Assembly (NCBI GenBank): GCA_958299035.1
Contig: CATQJL010000305.1
Coordinates: forward strand, 66,483,618 to 66,547,617
Direction of reading: 5' to 3'
DNA from: Cylicocyclus nassatus
Lineage: Eukaryota > Nematoda > Chromadorea > Rhabditida > Strongylidae
DNA: 64,000 bases
In this document: positions 36,144 through 47,925 of the stretch, one piece after another
Numbering within the stretch: position 1 is the stretch's first letter
How the letters are laid out: every line of letters begins with the position of its first letter
Notes under the pieces: model-generated
Told to the model about the DNA's origin: nothing
The model's input: only the letters and a program-made list of their open reading frames with translations
Databases searched by the model: none
Program-made: the position numbers and the translations under genes

Positions 36144-36697
36144 TTGTTCAACCAACAATGTAACAAATATTACGACTCAGACTGCACTGATGTGCACAAC
36201 TGTAAGCTCTTCAATCCAAAAGATCGCTCACATCAAACTACAGTGACTGCTTTCTTGGACAGCGGTTCTAACAAGTCATATATCACCGACGAAGTCGCTA
36301 CCATACTTCATTTGTCTACCATAGGAACCGAACATATCAGCCTCTCCACCTTTGGGAAAATCGAATCCCTGCAATTGGAATGCCGAAACCACGTAATAGG
36401 TTTGTACACTGAAAAGGGAGTGAAAAACCTTTATGTAAAATCGATACCGTTTCTCACTGGAAACCTACAGCGCATTCAAATCCCGAAAGGATCAACCAGT
36501 AATGTCATCCTCTCTGTCTGTCAACCGTCCATTCTTATTGGGAATGACTACTTTTGGGACATTATTTTGTCTGAAGACTTCCATCACAGGACTTCAAAAA
36601 GTTATCGAATTTTATCTACAGCTTTTGGTGACATGATTGTAGGCAGATCTTTCAAAGCGAAGAATTATGTTACACTAGCTGGCTTACCCGGCTCCGC
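36144..36697 (+). pseudogene. Pao aspartic protease domain
   Basis: FLDSGSNKSYI near residue 37 carries the D-S-G active-site triad of retroviral-type aspartic proteases (Pao/DUF1758 group), followed by the ILIGNDYFWDI segment typical of its C-terminal half. The frame runs to 36697, where a fold-back element interrupts it. Confidence 0.8.
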
Positions 36698-37131
36698 CGT
36701 ACATATGTTCCGAATAGAAAATTCCATTTCTTAACCGATCCGGACCAAACTTGGCACACATACACTTCGGGCCCCGGCGGGTGTCACAGTCCACTTTTCG
36801 TTATCGATCGATATCGATTTTATCGATTTTTTGCAAAATTTGAGCTACGGGGCTGGGAGTTGGCCATGGGGGTGATCAGCATGCTCGATTACCCCCCTGT
36901 GCCAACTCCCAGCCCCGTAGCTCAAATTTTGCAAAAAATCGATAAAATCGATATCGATCGATCGAAAAGTAGCTTATGACACCCGCCGGGGCCCGTAGTG
37001 TATGTGTGCCAAGTTTGGTCCGGATCGGTTCAGAAATGGAATTTTCTATTCGGAACATACGTACAGACAGACATACAGACAGACAGACATACAGACAGAC
37101 AGACAAACGGACATTCAGCTTTATATATAAG
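36698..37131. mobile_element. Fold-back element inserted in Pao
   Basis: The arms 36698-36880 and 36881-37062 are near-perfect inverses (ACATATGTTCCGAATAGAAA; GGGCCCCGGCGGGTGTCA; ATCGATATCGATTTTATCG; GGGCTGGGAGTTGGC). An (ACAG)n/(ACAT)n tract follows, ending TTTATATATAAGAT. Non-coding. Confidence 0.8.
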
Positions 37132-37189
37132 ATGTACTGCCGTCAACTCTATTACTGAGACAGACGACGCGTCCAACTTCGAATCACAA

Positions 37190-38137
37190 GGAGCTCATTG
37201 AGTTGGTTAGCAACTTCTAAAGACTCGAAACGGTTGGGATACTCGATGACCCTGTACAGCAACATGATGAATAATGTCTCAAATACTTCAATGATACCTC
37301 TACTATGATGAAGTTCAAAGGAGGGACGTCGTAAAGTTGCCGTTCAAAATGACTCCTTCCGAACTACCCAACAATTTTTCTCTTGCGTATTCGCGTTTGT
37401 GCTCGCAGCATAGGTCGCTGCAACAGAATACTTCTCTTGAGAAATATCATGAGATTTTCAAAGATCAACTCAAAAGAAAGATCATTGAGCGAGTACCAAC
37501 CAATGATGTTACAAATTCTTGCCATTACTTGTCACACCACGAAGTTGTCAAGAAGGACGATGAAAGCCTAAAGATAAGATGCGTATTTGATGGATCCGCC
37601 AAACTGAAAGGACATCTGAGTATCAACGATTTTTTCCATCGCGGACCGGTACTTCTGCCAGACCTCACTGGGATTCTTCTTCGGAGCAGGCTATGCAAGA
37701 TCTTGATTTCAAGCAACATAAAAAAGGCCTTCTTAATGGTCGGCTTGCATGAGGACTCTCAAGACTACACGCGTTTTCTGTTATTAGACGATCCAATGAA
37801 GCCTATAAGCTCAACGAACTTAGTCGCATATCGTTTCGCACGTGTGCCGTTTGGACTTATTTGCTCGCCGTTCCTCTTGGCCGGTACGATACACTTCCAT
37901 CTTTCTTCGACTACCACAGACATAGCTCGACATCTATTTCGAAACACCTATGTTGATAATATCTTTCACGGAGTAAACACAATCAAAGAAGGAGTCACCT
38001 TCTACAAGGAATCGAAGGAATTGTTTCTTGCAGCCGGAATGAATCTACGCGCTTACGCGAGCAACTCAAAGGAATTGAACGCATTCTTCGAACAGAACGA
38101 AAACTGTAAGATTCAGCCCATGCAGAAACTACTTTGA
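37190..38137 (+). pseudogene. Pao reverse transcriptase (inactive)
   Basis: 37337-38137 is open and shows the Pao RT blocks: IRCVFDGSAK, SINDFFHRGPVLLPDLTGIL, ISSNIKKAFLMV (the first catalytic Asp is Asn), VPFGLICSPFLL and YVDNI (YVDD is expected, so another catalytic Asp is lost). The 37190-37336 leader is out of frame with stops. Two catalytic substitutions show it is dead. Confidence 0.85.
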
Positions 38138-38915
38138 CTACATTGGAACAAGAAATACACTTATCATCTCTTTGCCTGAAACACCTGAGACAACTTCGTA
38201 TGGACCAAGAAAAAAGTGTTGAAACGTATTGCTCAGATCTACGACCCAATCGGATTATTTTCTCCAGCCCTTCTCAATGGCAAACTTTTTCTCCAATCAC
38301 TTTGGAAGATTCAATTATCTTAGGATGAAACCCTACCGAACAAGCAATACGAAAGTGGCATCAGATAATCTCTTCCTGGACAGTATTATCTGACCTGACT
38401 ATACCACGCTAATTACCGATCTGAATGACTTTTCGACAGATTTCGACATTCACGTGTTCACCTATGCTCCAGCTAACGCCTATTGCGCTGTTGCTTACAT
38501 CGTACAACGTCAAACGGACAAACCTATTGAGATATCACTACTCATGTCAAAATCCAGATTGGCTCCACTCAATCAGTCCATCACAATCCCACGATTGGAA
38601 CTTGCCGCGTTGATTATTGGTGCAAAACTCCTCACATATATCACGAAACAACTCGACTTACGCTTTTCAAAAAGATATCTTTGGACAGATAGCATAGCAT
38701 CCCTTGCTTGGAGCAAAAGCAACAAGGATCTTCCCGTCTTTATCCGAAATCGTGTAAGGATCATCCACGAAAACACCAAAAATGTCATCTTGAGACATAC
38801 CCCTGGCGAACCCAATCCCGCAGATGTAGGAACACGAGGAACCACAGTTGAGAAGCTACTGAAGTTCAAACAGTGGTGGAATGGACCAAACTTTCTCATG
38901 GAGAAACCAGAATAA
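38134..38915 (+). pseudogene. Pao RT connection and RNase H region
   Basis: The connection (RIAQIYDPIGLFSPALLNGK in one frame) is shifted relative to the RT. The RNase H part at 38454-38915 has VFTYAPANAYCAV, SRLAPL, IPRLELAAL, LWTDSIASLAW and the HTPGEPNPADVGTRG end. Confidence 0.8.
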
Positions 38916-38919
38916 TGGC

Positions 38920-40625
38920 CTTCCAATTTGCTCGAAACTCTTGAAAGTAGCACTACAGACACTCCAAAAGAAGAAAAGAAGTCACCAGCGTTTCCACGTC
39001 ATCTCATGTCCGTCTTCTTATCAAACAAAAATGACGACAATAACAAATGGAGCAATACAATTGTTGACGCGTCTCGTTTTAGCACATGGACAAGGCTAGT
39101 AAACACCCTCGCGTATGTTTTGAAGTTCATAACAAAGAGGATACCAATAGCAACCACAAAATTTGGATCCTCGTAAGTAGCTCACTTGAACAATGCGGAA
39201 ATTATCCTATTTCGCATTGCTCAGATGATGTCTCCGCCATCCGAAGAACACAAGAGACAGCTCTATCTCTTTCAGTGTGCTCAAACCCTGCTATGGAAAA
39301 GTAAAATCCGAATAGACTATGCTGATTTACCTCCAGAAGCAATTACTCCAGTCTATTTGCCGCGCACGAGCAGGATTACCCTCACTCTTCGTACTCCACA
39401 TCCATCGAACTAACAACCATTGTGGAGTCATTCATACTTTGACACTCTGCCGTTTAAGGGTTTGGATTTCCCAAGGATGGACTGCTGTTGTGAAGAACAT
39501 CATACACCACGATTGTTTCCAGTGCAAAAGACACCAAGCAAAACCCTTCACAGAGTGAAACCGCCTCAGTACCCATTCTAGAACACGGGCGTGGATTTCT
39601 TTGGGCCCTTACCATACAGAACTCAAGATCAGTCCACTGGAAATTAGTGGATAATTTTGCTCACTTGTTTGAATTGTAGAGCCATATTTGTGGACATCAT
39701 TCTTGATATGTCTGCGCAGACCAACTTACACATCTTACGACGCTTCATTGCCACAATGGGATGCCCTCCTGGATTATCTGCGACAATGCCCAATCTTTCA
39801 AGACCTCTCCCTGAATTCCAGACTGACATGGACTTGATTGACTACTGCTCGAAACGACGAATTGAGATGAAGTTTATCCCTAGCCTAAGTCCATGGCAAG
39901 GAGGTATGTATGAGAAGATGATAGATATTTTCAAGAAATCGTACAAGTTCTCTATCGGAAACAGTTTACTGGACATTGAAGACAGCAAAACTATAGCCAA
40001 AGAAGCTGAGGCTATAGTAAACACCAGACCACTCACATACTATGTTAATGAGTCGAATTATTTACCATTACATCCGGTCGACTTCATTCGACCATATGCC
40101 TTGCTCAGCTGCAGTCGACCGGAAAATCAAGAAGAAGATTGGATACTGCACCCGACAAATCATACCACATTACTGGCAGATTGGAGTTGTACAAACAAAT
40201 TCCTTTCTAACTTTTGGCAAAGGTGGACCACCGAATACCTAACTACAATGCGGGAACACTTCAAAGACAAACACAACGAACCCAGGTCACACGAGATTGA
40301 TTCTTCGAAAAAAGGCGATTACGTCCTCATACAATACTTGAATCGCGGACGGAAAATGGGAGAGATGATAAGATCCAAAGATGATTATCGCAGATCAGTC
40401 GAAATACGCTTGCCTTCGAAAGGAGTAATAACACGCCCAAACAATCTCATCCACAAAATGGAGTTAGGTCCCGAGCATACAACAGACCTAGAAGAAGAAA
40501 ATCTAACTTCTTCTCCGTGCACTGTAACACAGTCGAGACACCCAATGACAACCAGATCAAGAGCAAGACTACAATCAAGCAGTATATTTATGTGTCTTAG
40601 CTTACTCTTCTCAACTATACTGTGA
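38920..40625 (+). pseudogene. Pao integrase
   Basis: Zinc-binding part near 39400-39555 (HCGVIHTL, then CFQCKRHQAKP). The core at 39657-40625 contains FVDIILDMSA, RRFIATMGCP and SPWQGGMYEKM with the final catalytic Glu. Around 39770 the expected CDNAQSF motif is in a different frame, so the core is frameshifted. The C-terminal DUF5641-like part (KGDYVLI...RGRKMGEM) follows. Confidence 0.8.
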
Positions 40626-40639
40626 AATCTCAAAGTATA

Positions 40640-41912
40640 ATAGGAAGCCATGACATACCCATCGAAGAAAATCATAATCGATGTCCTGAAAACCTTGTTG
40701 CAGAAAAGATTGTACTATATGCTACTAACTGCGTCGATAGAGGAATCGCTATCGCTCGAATCAATGTTGAAGGAAATCCTCTGTGCTGGTTCCCTGTTCT
40801 ATGTCCTCTAGGTCACATACGATTCCAAGCCAATTCCTCAACATTGTGCGGAAAGAAATGTAAGTGCCCTTCATGGACATCAACATGCTCGTTCAGTGAC
40901 AGCTCTTACACAGCATTGTCATATCTTGAACGAATGCCATCTAATTTTCTCCATTATCAGCCCGATTACGTGTGCTCCTTTGAGTCCTACACTTCATGCG
41001 ACTCAATCAAAAAAAGGGTTCTTCAACCAGGTGCAACTCTACGACGACTCGCTACTCCTGGTGGAAAACCTGGTAATAAACATCCGCGACTGTGTCGACA
41101 AGTACGACTTTCTGTGCATAGACAAAAAAGGCTGGAAACGACAAGCGACAAAATTTGTCACAGGAACATCTCAGTTTTACAGAAGACACAAGTGCAGTCC
41201 AAGAGCACGTCTATTTTGCGCTTATGATAACCCGCTGGCCTTACTTGTTCTCAATGCTACATCAAACCTGACCGTAGCAGTCAAAGCCTGGGGCTCCTTA
41301 GCAAAAAGCTACTACGGATTTTCCAGTAACGATGGAAACGCAATTGACCATCAAGACAATATAAACCTTGCCGCGAACGATGGTGCTGTGAGTTTAAACC
41401 ATCTATAACTCGTTACGAATTGTTCCAAAGGAGGATTAACTCTAAACATCATTTCCAAGTACGATTTCAATGAAATCTGCATAGATCAGTATTGCGTTTT
41501 TCTCAAGGGAACCCTTCCGCATGAGATAGCATTCCCCAACTCGATCGTTTTGTACGACTATACTGCCACAGTCACTGTCTGGAGCAGCTCAAAATCTTAC
41601 CAAAGGAAAATACACTGCAAAGCGCACCCTATATGCGAGATGCTACAATGTTACTTTTGTCTTCAAAGACTCTACAATACACAGTGTTGGACGCTGACGG
41701 AGAGTGCTATTGCTGCCATAGGAGCGTTTCTCTTCCTACTCTTGCTATTATGGATACTTCTGACAATCAAGATCGTCATTTTTCTTCTGCAGATCATAAG
41801 AAATCTTTTGAAGTGCATTGGCAAATGCTTGAGAAGATTCTTTCTCGCTAATCGCCTTCCGCATCCCCAACCGACAGAACGCAATTTTCCCACGTACGTC
41901 AGTAAAAGGTAG
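40640..41912 (+). pseudogene. Envelope-like region, N-terminal half (Pao)
   Basis: A Cys-rich ectodomain (40640-41400, broken by a frameshift near 41030) is followed by a hydrophobic span (AIGAFLFLLLLLWIL, then TIKIVIFLLQII) and a basic tail at 41700-41880. Position and topology match the first glycoprotein of env-bearing nematode Pao elements. Frame breaks and stops make it non-functional. Confidence 0.65.
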
Positions 41913-42479
41913 AAAATCAGAAAAAAAAAGCTTACTGCTAAGCCTTCTCCTTTCGTTGATAGAACCACAATAAACACAGGGATGCTCACAAGTCACTTCT
42001 ATTTCCGCTACTGAAAATGTTTGCCACATTTTCAACAACTCCGAAACATGCACCTTTGACGAAGCAACAATCATGACTCTCCAGCCACTGTCACAAGAAA
42101 CATGTCTTGCACTCAGGAACCATCAAGGCGCTGTGCTAGCAATTCTTTCAATAAGGATTGACGGTATACGCTTTAAATGTCAACAGAAGACTGAATTTTT
42201 TACAAGGGATCATCAACTGAAATCAGAAAACATCAACTGAAATCAATACACAGATGCTACTTGGCCGGCAGTTGTCAAGAAAACACATGTGACAATACCT
42301 CACCGAAGCACAGAATCAAAGAAATTTCAGACTTAGCTAATGACCATCCTGGCTATACATACTGCACATCCAGTTGCGGATGCTTCACTTGTGAAGGTTG
42401 CTTTATGTGTCAGCCTAGCTGCTTGTTTTACCGGATTTACGCTACTCCCACAAGTGCCTCGATTTACCATGTATTACTT

Positions 42480-43480
42480 GTTTCAGTTGGGAGGTAGTCG
42501 TGGACGCCGTAATAACACTTCGCGATGATAATTCCGAGCCCTCATCTACAGTCCTTAAACTCTATCCCGGACAAGCAAGCCTATGGAACCATGTGAAAGT
42601 CACTCTCACAAGTACTGTCAATCCTCAGTTGCCAATACTTTCGTCCCACCTTCATATCAACAGGAAAAGAAACTTCCATCGTTGAACCCTCGCACATAAA
42701 GGTCAGTTGACGCCGAGAAGTGCAGGGCAACTACAATGTTCTTCTCGGAGCCACGCACAGAAATTTATATGCACTTTCTCTAGCAAAGCATGCACATGCA
42801 TCAGCGGATTGCAGAAGGCATCTTGCGTATGCAGCCCAGGAAACATGCGCAAACTCATGATAAGCTCTCCATTACCTCAAGTATCCTATCCTATGCAATT
42901 TTCACTCAAGATGGTGAAAATTTTTGCAAAGGCTAACCTCGGATCGGCTTTACAGATTGTCGTGCAAAACATGAAAATCAGCGCCCAGCAAACGCATACT
43001 ACTTGCGAAGCGGAAGCAAGCGACCTTGTTGAATGTATAATTGTATCGCCGGAGCTGAACTTGCTCTTTCATGCAAAAGTAAGGAAGGAGAACATTGGCG
43101 AATATCTTGTGCCCAAGTGAAAATCAAGTGGCAAGATGCACGACGAATGGGTTTCTAAACAAATTGAAATTTCATTTCAACACTTCAGTAATATCAATGA
43201 ATTGCATCGTCAGCTGTCCTGAAAGTAGAACTGATATTACCGTTTATGGCACCTACATTACATCAGCAACAACTTGGTCGAAGAAGACTCACGCGCAGAA
43301 AATGAGCAGACCAAGATTCCTGAAGACGTCTCATATTTGGGTACGCTGAGCGACCACGTCATTGACTCCTTCATAACATTGTAGCCTATCTTCCCAAGCT
43401 TATAATTCAAAATATCAGAATAATTGTGTTGTGTGTTATCTGCTTTTTTATTGTGTGTATCCTTTCAATGCTTTGTAAAA
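42480..43480 (+). pseudogene. Envelope-like region, phlebovirus Gc-type half (Pao)
   Basis: Several overlapping frames encode a Cys-rich segment with the C-x-C...C-x-C spacing (around ACTCISGLQ, SCVCSPGN), a following beta-rich stretch and a C-terminal hydrophobic anchor near 43424-43480. This resembles the class II fusion glycoprotein known in some C. elegans Bel/Pao elements and related to phlebovirus Gc. Multiple frameshifts and stops show it is an old, broken copy. Confidence 0.6.
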
Positions 43481-43836
43481 TCTGTGCGAGGACTCCTTTC
43501 CACTCCCACCAAAAACGCCATTAGCTCATCATTCTCATGCGAAGTTTATGTAACGCTACAGAATATGTTGAAAAACATCCTTTCTGTCACATTCGAAATT
43601 GCGCTTCATAATAAAACAAGGCTTAGTCAGCGATCTGCTAGTCATTTTATGGAATCCTGCATATGCTATCTTGATACTGTTAGTTATGCTATTCGAAAAA
43701 TAGTTCAGGAATAGAAGAGAGATGTATGATATATAAGTTTGTTGAAAATTGTTACTTCGCTTTTTCGCCCATGCACTAAACGTCAGTCTACCATCGCCTT
43801 CGCCGTCAGTTCATCAAATCAGTGCCTGGCCCTTAA

Positions 43837-44075
43837 AGCCTCCGACAGAGTTAACGCGATTTTATCGTCGCAATTCATGCGACGAGACAAATTTTACGAG
43901 TTTATTGCATGCCGATCTTCTTGCATTTCGGTTGTGATAATTAGTCACGCTTAGTCGTATTGGAAAACTATCACAACCGAAATGCAAGAAGATGGGCATG
44001 CAACGATATTGTTACAGTAGTCTTGTCGCAATCAGTCGCGACGACCAAATTGCGTGAAGTGTGCCCGAGGCCTAA
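43837..44075. mobile_element. Small TIR MITE, family H1, copy 2
   Basis: Inverted ends GCCTCCGACAGAGTTAACGC and the inverse of GCCTCGGGCACACTTCACGC. The centre pairs over CTTGCATTTCGGTTGTGAT. Related to 16478-16683. Confidence 0.65.
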
Positions 44076-44094
44076 CAGTGTATAATCGGCTCTT

Positions 44095-44238
44095 AGATTC
44101 GTGTGGAGGCGGGTTGCCCGACTTCTATGACTTTAGGGATAAGCTTAATGAAAGAGTACGAAATAACAATGCTGCGACGTGGAGGATTAACAGTTCATCT
44201 TGAAAAGGAAAGTCCGCAACCCGCCTCCACACGAATCT
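44095..44238. repeat. Perfect 24-bp inverted repeat upstream of TTL-2
   Basis: AGATTCGTGTGGAGGCGGGT at 44095 and its exact inverse ending at 44238 flank about 96 nt of unpaired sequence. The right arm ends 116 bp before the TTL-2 start codon. Confidence 0.7.
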
Positions 44239-44354
44239 GGAAGCCGATGATACTTAAAGAAATAATGAAAATGTACGTTTCATTATTTTTGTGGTGTTCT
44301 CCGCAACGGTTTAGTCTCCTGATCTGCTCTTCACATTCAAAAGTCTGATTCACT

Positions 44355-44964
44355 ATGAGGCTCATTACATGCTTGGCAGTTGTAAGTGATGTAGCGAGTT
44401 TTTTGTAGTATGCATTTTGTCCCTTAAAATTGTAAAGTTGGTAAAAACTGTACTTCAGGAAGCAGTCTTGTTTGCCCTTGTGGATACCGCCATTGTTGGC
44501 GTGAGATTTGAAGTGGTATGTCGGATACAGCGCCATAGACGACTGCGTAGGGGTCATCGTCTATGGGTTCACGCTCTTTTGATGGAGGTAAGACTTCTTG
44601 ACCGACCTTGCCTGAGCGCATCTTGCATCTCTAGCGGGATTCATGGTCAGAAGATGATCTTTTGAGAGAAAGACAATATAGAAATCGCGACGATAGTCCC
44701 CGGATGGGGCTCACTTTGTACAGTGGAGATGCTAGCGATGGATTTGGCGATTATTATCTGGAGGTGTATCTTGATATTGTGCATAATTGTGTGAGATATG
44801 TAAGTATATTCTCATTGGGTAAAATTATTTGAGAACATCTTTGAAATGCAGTTTTTTCTAAGCACAAAATGGAAACTAGAACAAAAAGAATCGAAGTTGG
44901 AGATTTTCCAGTAGACAAGAGGGAACCCACGCTGGTGAATCTTGGAAGGATCTATCTTCCTTAG
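44355..44964 (+). CDS. TTL-2: transthyretin-like family secreted protein, four exons
   Basis: Exons 44355-44381, 44459-44587, 44635-44799 and 44863-44964 (27, 129, 165, 102 nt, phase 0 throughout) give 140 codons plus TAG. Signal peptide MRLITCLAV + EAVLFALVD. The mature part has AIVGVRFEVVCR, LWVHALLME, EDDLL, YSGD, YLEVYLDIVHNC and VNLGRIYLP, in the order of nematode TTL proteins (PF01060). Introns are 77, 47 and 63 nt. The last acceptor is TTCTAAG, weaker than usual; the homologous acceptor in TTL-1 (TTTTTAG) supports the position. AATAAA lies at 45012-45017. About one residue in three differs from TTL-1, so the pair is old although inverted and close. Confidence 0.88.
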
Positions 44965-45017
44965 TGCCACAGAGTACGGAAGTAATGCCGATCAATGTTG
45001 ATGTGCATCAGAATAAA

Positions 45018-45884
45018 TCATGGTGCCTTTTGTTAGGTGTCATATCTAAAGGAGGTTTTAATATCCATCTTATTAATAGCTTTAGTAGCTACTGATATGA
45101 TTAAGCGTATCTTACTCCTGATGTACTACTATAATTCACTAAGGCGAGTCGTGCCACACTGAGTAAAGATCTTGTTGTAAGGAGACCTTGGCGGGTGATG
45201 ACTAGTGAGGCACGGACTTCGTTTTGAAGATTTTCTTGAAATGCTTGGACGTTTGTTTGCGTTCAACGCTAATTGAGACATAGGGCAAAAGTGGTCGCAT
45301 TTCGTTTGAAGAAGCAAATTACAGACACGTTTTATTTTTTTTGTATCTTGTTCTTAAATGTTGTAGAGCATAGATCAAATCGACCCTATTCCACGAGTAC
45401 AGGAAGCACCTTTTTCATTTTTTCAAGCAAGCAGCTCGGCTACACCATTGCGCCATTCAAAGTGGTTGGTCTTCCACACTATACTCCAAGTAAGGAGCAG
45501 CATGGTAGAGACTTCGGCCGCAAAATTTTGTGTTGAGTTTAGGCTGGCCGAGTTTTGAAATAAGAAAAAATTGGGTGCATCTTGTACTCGCGAAATTAGG
45601 GTACGTAGGTGCTTTTCGTTTCTTAGATAGTCGTCCCCCAGTAGAATATAGCGGACGAAGTTGATTTGAACCTAAACCATCAAATGCCAGTAGTATGCAG
45701 CCTCTCATGATATGCTGTGTTGCTTCTACTATGCCCCTATGCAATAATGTTTGTTACAACATAAGCAGATTGAAAGTTTTGAGGCACATGAACAGTAATT
45801 ATAATATAAGTGCTATTAGGTAAGATGCAAATCAACTTATGCGGGATGAGGGAGGAGAAAAGTTGAGATGAGGAAAATTATCTA
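45018..45884. other. Unique sequence between TTL-2 and the right arm
   Basis: No supported gene and no visible similarity to the matching stretch next to TTL-1. Confidence 0.4.
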
Positions 45885-47212
45885 CCCAAACACTTGCCTT
45901 GCCGCAAAGTAGTTATGGAGGCCATGAACTGTCAGCAACGCTATAAGCACCCAGTTTGCACCGTAACAAAGCCGATTTCTGCATACAGTAACTTGTCCTC
46001 ATTATCCAATACATGAAACCTGGTTTTATCTGAAACTTCTAAATTAGGATTTTGTCCTATTGGGCTAAAAACTGGTGACTAAAGGTTTTCAGTCACAATC
46101 ACAATCCACATCCGGGTTAGCGATCGCCCCGTGGAAATCAAGAGTAGTCTAGTAAGTTTGCTCTTGTAAGGGAATACTTCAACTACACCGTCAGCAAGAA
46201 GATGTGAATGAAATCTTGTTCATCGGAACCCATCTACGGCGCCGGTTGGTAGTAAGAACGATGTTAGGGTCCTCAGGGCGCCTTTTGACCGGACAAGAAT
46301 GACACGTCTGCCCAGGAAACAGCCATGGAGACTATCTCATGCTCTGCACCTACAACGCCAGGACAGTCTCCAAAACGCCGACCTTTACGGTCTTCTCGAC
46401 GCTGCAGAGTACATCAAGTACCACGTCATCGCTCTGCAAGAAACGGGGTATAGGAAGAAGCACGTGCGACAGATGAGCAAGGAGACACTCATTTGTGGTA
46501 AGAAGGTTCCATCACGAAACGTTGAAGGCGTTGGCTTTGTCGTCCACCCATCTATCTTTCATCTTTCAATTCGTATGAGATCCTATCACCTCGACTAGCC
46601 ATCCTACAACTACGACCTCCACATCAGCACCATCAGCATCATTGACTGCTACTCTCCGACATCAGCAGCGGACGACTCTGAACTAGATGCTTTTTGCGAA
46701 GATGTGGAGGAGGTCGTCTGCAAGAAGTATTCTTACAAATTTGTTGTGGGTGGCCAACGCCAAAATCGGGATCACATTAGAAAAGGAATATAGGATCGGA
46801 AAGTTTGGGTATGGGCTTCGGAACGAAAACGGCAAATGTCTCGTTGGGCTGCTCTCTGCTGCACAAGTTTTTTATTACGGAAAATTCATCTTCATGAAGA
46901 GAGAATAATGCCGGTGAAAATGGGAATTGCCTAACGGGACGAATCACGCGGAGGTCGACCACATTCTCATCAACCGAAATTAGAGCTTGCTAGATGTTTC
47001 AGTAGTTCCGTCCTTCTGCAATGGCTGGCTCCGATCACCTCTCCTTCGAGCGAAGCTACGGTTCAGTGAATGCTGGAAAGAAGATGCGCCACAGTGTCGC
47101 AAAAAGGAGAAATGTCGTTCATGACGGTGACAGGTTAAGAGCTCATATCAAGTTGTGATTGTCCCATCAAGAAGGATTCAATGTACGATTACGATCGGCT
47201 TGTTAAGGGCAC

Positions 47213-47569
47213 CGTCCACCCAAAGTGAGAGTTCACGAGATTCAATGGCATACTAATGTGGGCCTCTACACTAGGCCAACCCCAAGTTTCCCCGTAAAAG
47301 ATTGCTTCCGGAGCGAGAAGTGGAAACCACGTGATACGTGATCCAAAGCTGGTCACTACGCCCATTTTGCAGCTTTGGGGGCTGCGGCGATGATATACGC
47401 CGGGCGATAACCGCGCCGCAGCCCTGCAAACTGCACTTCCACCCGTCAAGCTTTCTCCAAAATAGGGGTTTTTGGGATTCTCGACTTCATATTCGAAATC
47501 AGGGCCTTCAGAAGGCCCGGAAGCGACAACAACACGGAAGTCCAAGATTTGGGTGGACGGGGTGCGTTC
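47213..47569. mobile_element. MITE inserted in the RTE remnant (right arm)
   Basis: Counterpart of 26617-26984; TTAA at 47213-47216, then GGGCACCGTCCACCCAAA. Confidence 0.65.
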
Positions 47570-47925
47570 AAAGATCGCGAGCCTGCGGAGAGTGCGCCTC
47601 AGTGACTTCCGAAAAGAATTTGGAACGCATTTTGAAGACCATCAAGGAACTATTCGAAAAAAGAAGTTTGCTAAGGGAAGATCCGAGTGCAACTCATTTA
47701 GATCGACTGATAGCCACTTCTAGTTGCAGGACAGTCAAGGAGGATCTCAAGAAGTATGGGCAAGCCAAGATACTGGAAGCAACTGAAGAAGACGAAGTCT
47801 CAAGAAGTGCCAGAGGGACATCTGTGAATATCACATGCCGCTGGCTGCACTATCGAACGAAGACGGAACTCCGTCTTTTTCCTGAGACAAGATGGAATCT
47901 ATCGCGAAGAACTTTGATACCAACC

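Larger units (their letters stand above)
35030..43720 (+). mobile_element. Decayed Bel/Pao retroelement with an envelope-like gene
   Basis: In order: a Gag zinc knuckle, aspartic protease, reverse transcriptase, RNase H, integrase, and a two-part envelope-like region. This is the Bel/Pao order, with env as in some nematode members. Two foreign elements are inserted (35510-36097, 36698-37131) and each domain is broken by stops or frameshifts. I could not find a matching LTR pair or primer-binding site, so the outer limits are approximate. Confidence 0.85.

Noticed and set aside
36876..37201. Short ORFs rich in Thr-Asp-Arg-Gln or Val-Cys-Leu
   Set aside because: Translations of the GACA repeat tail of a fold-back element.
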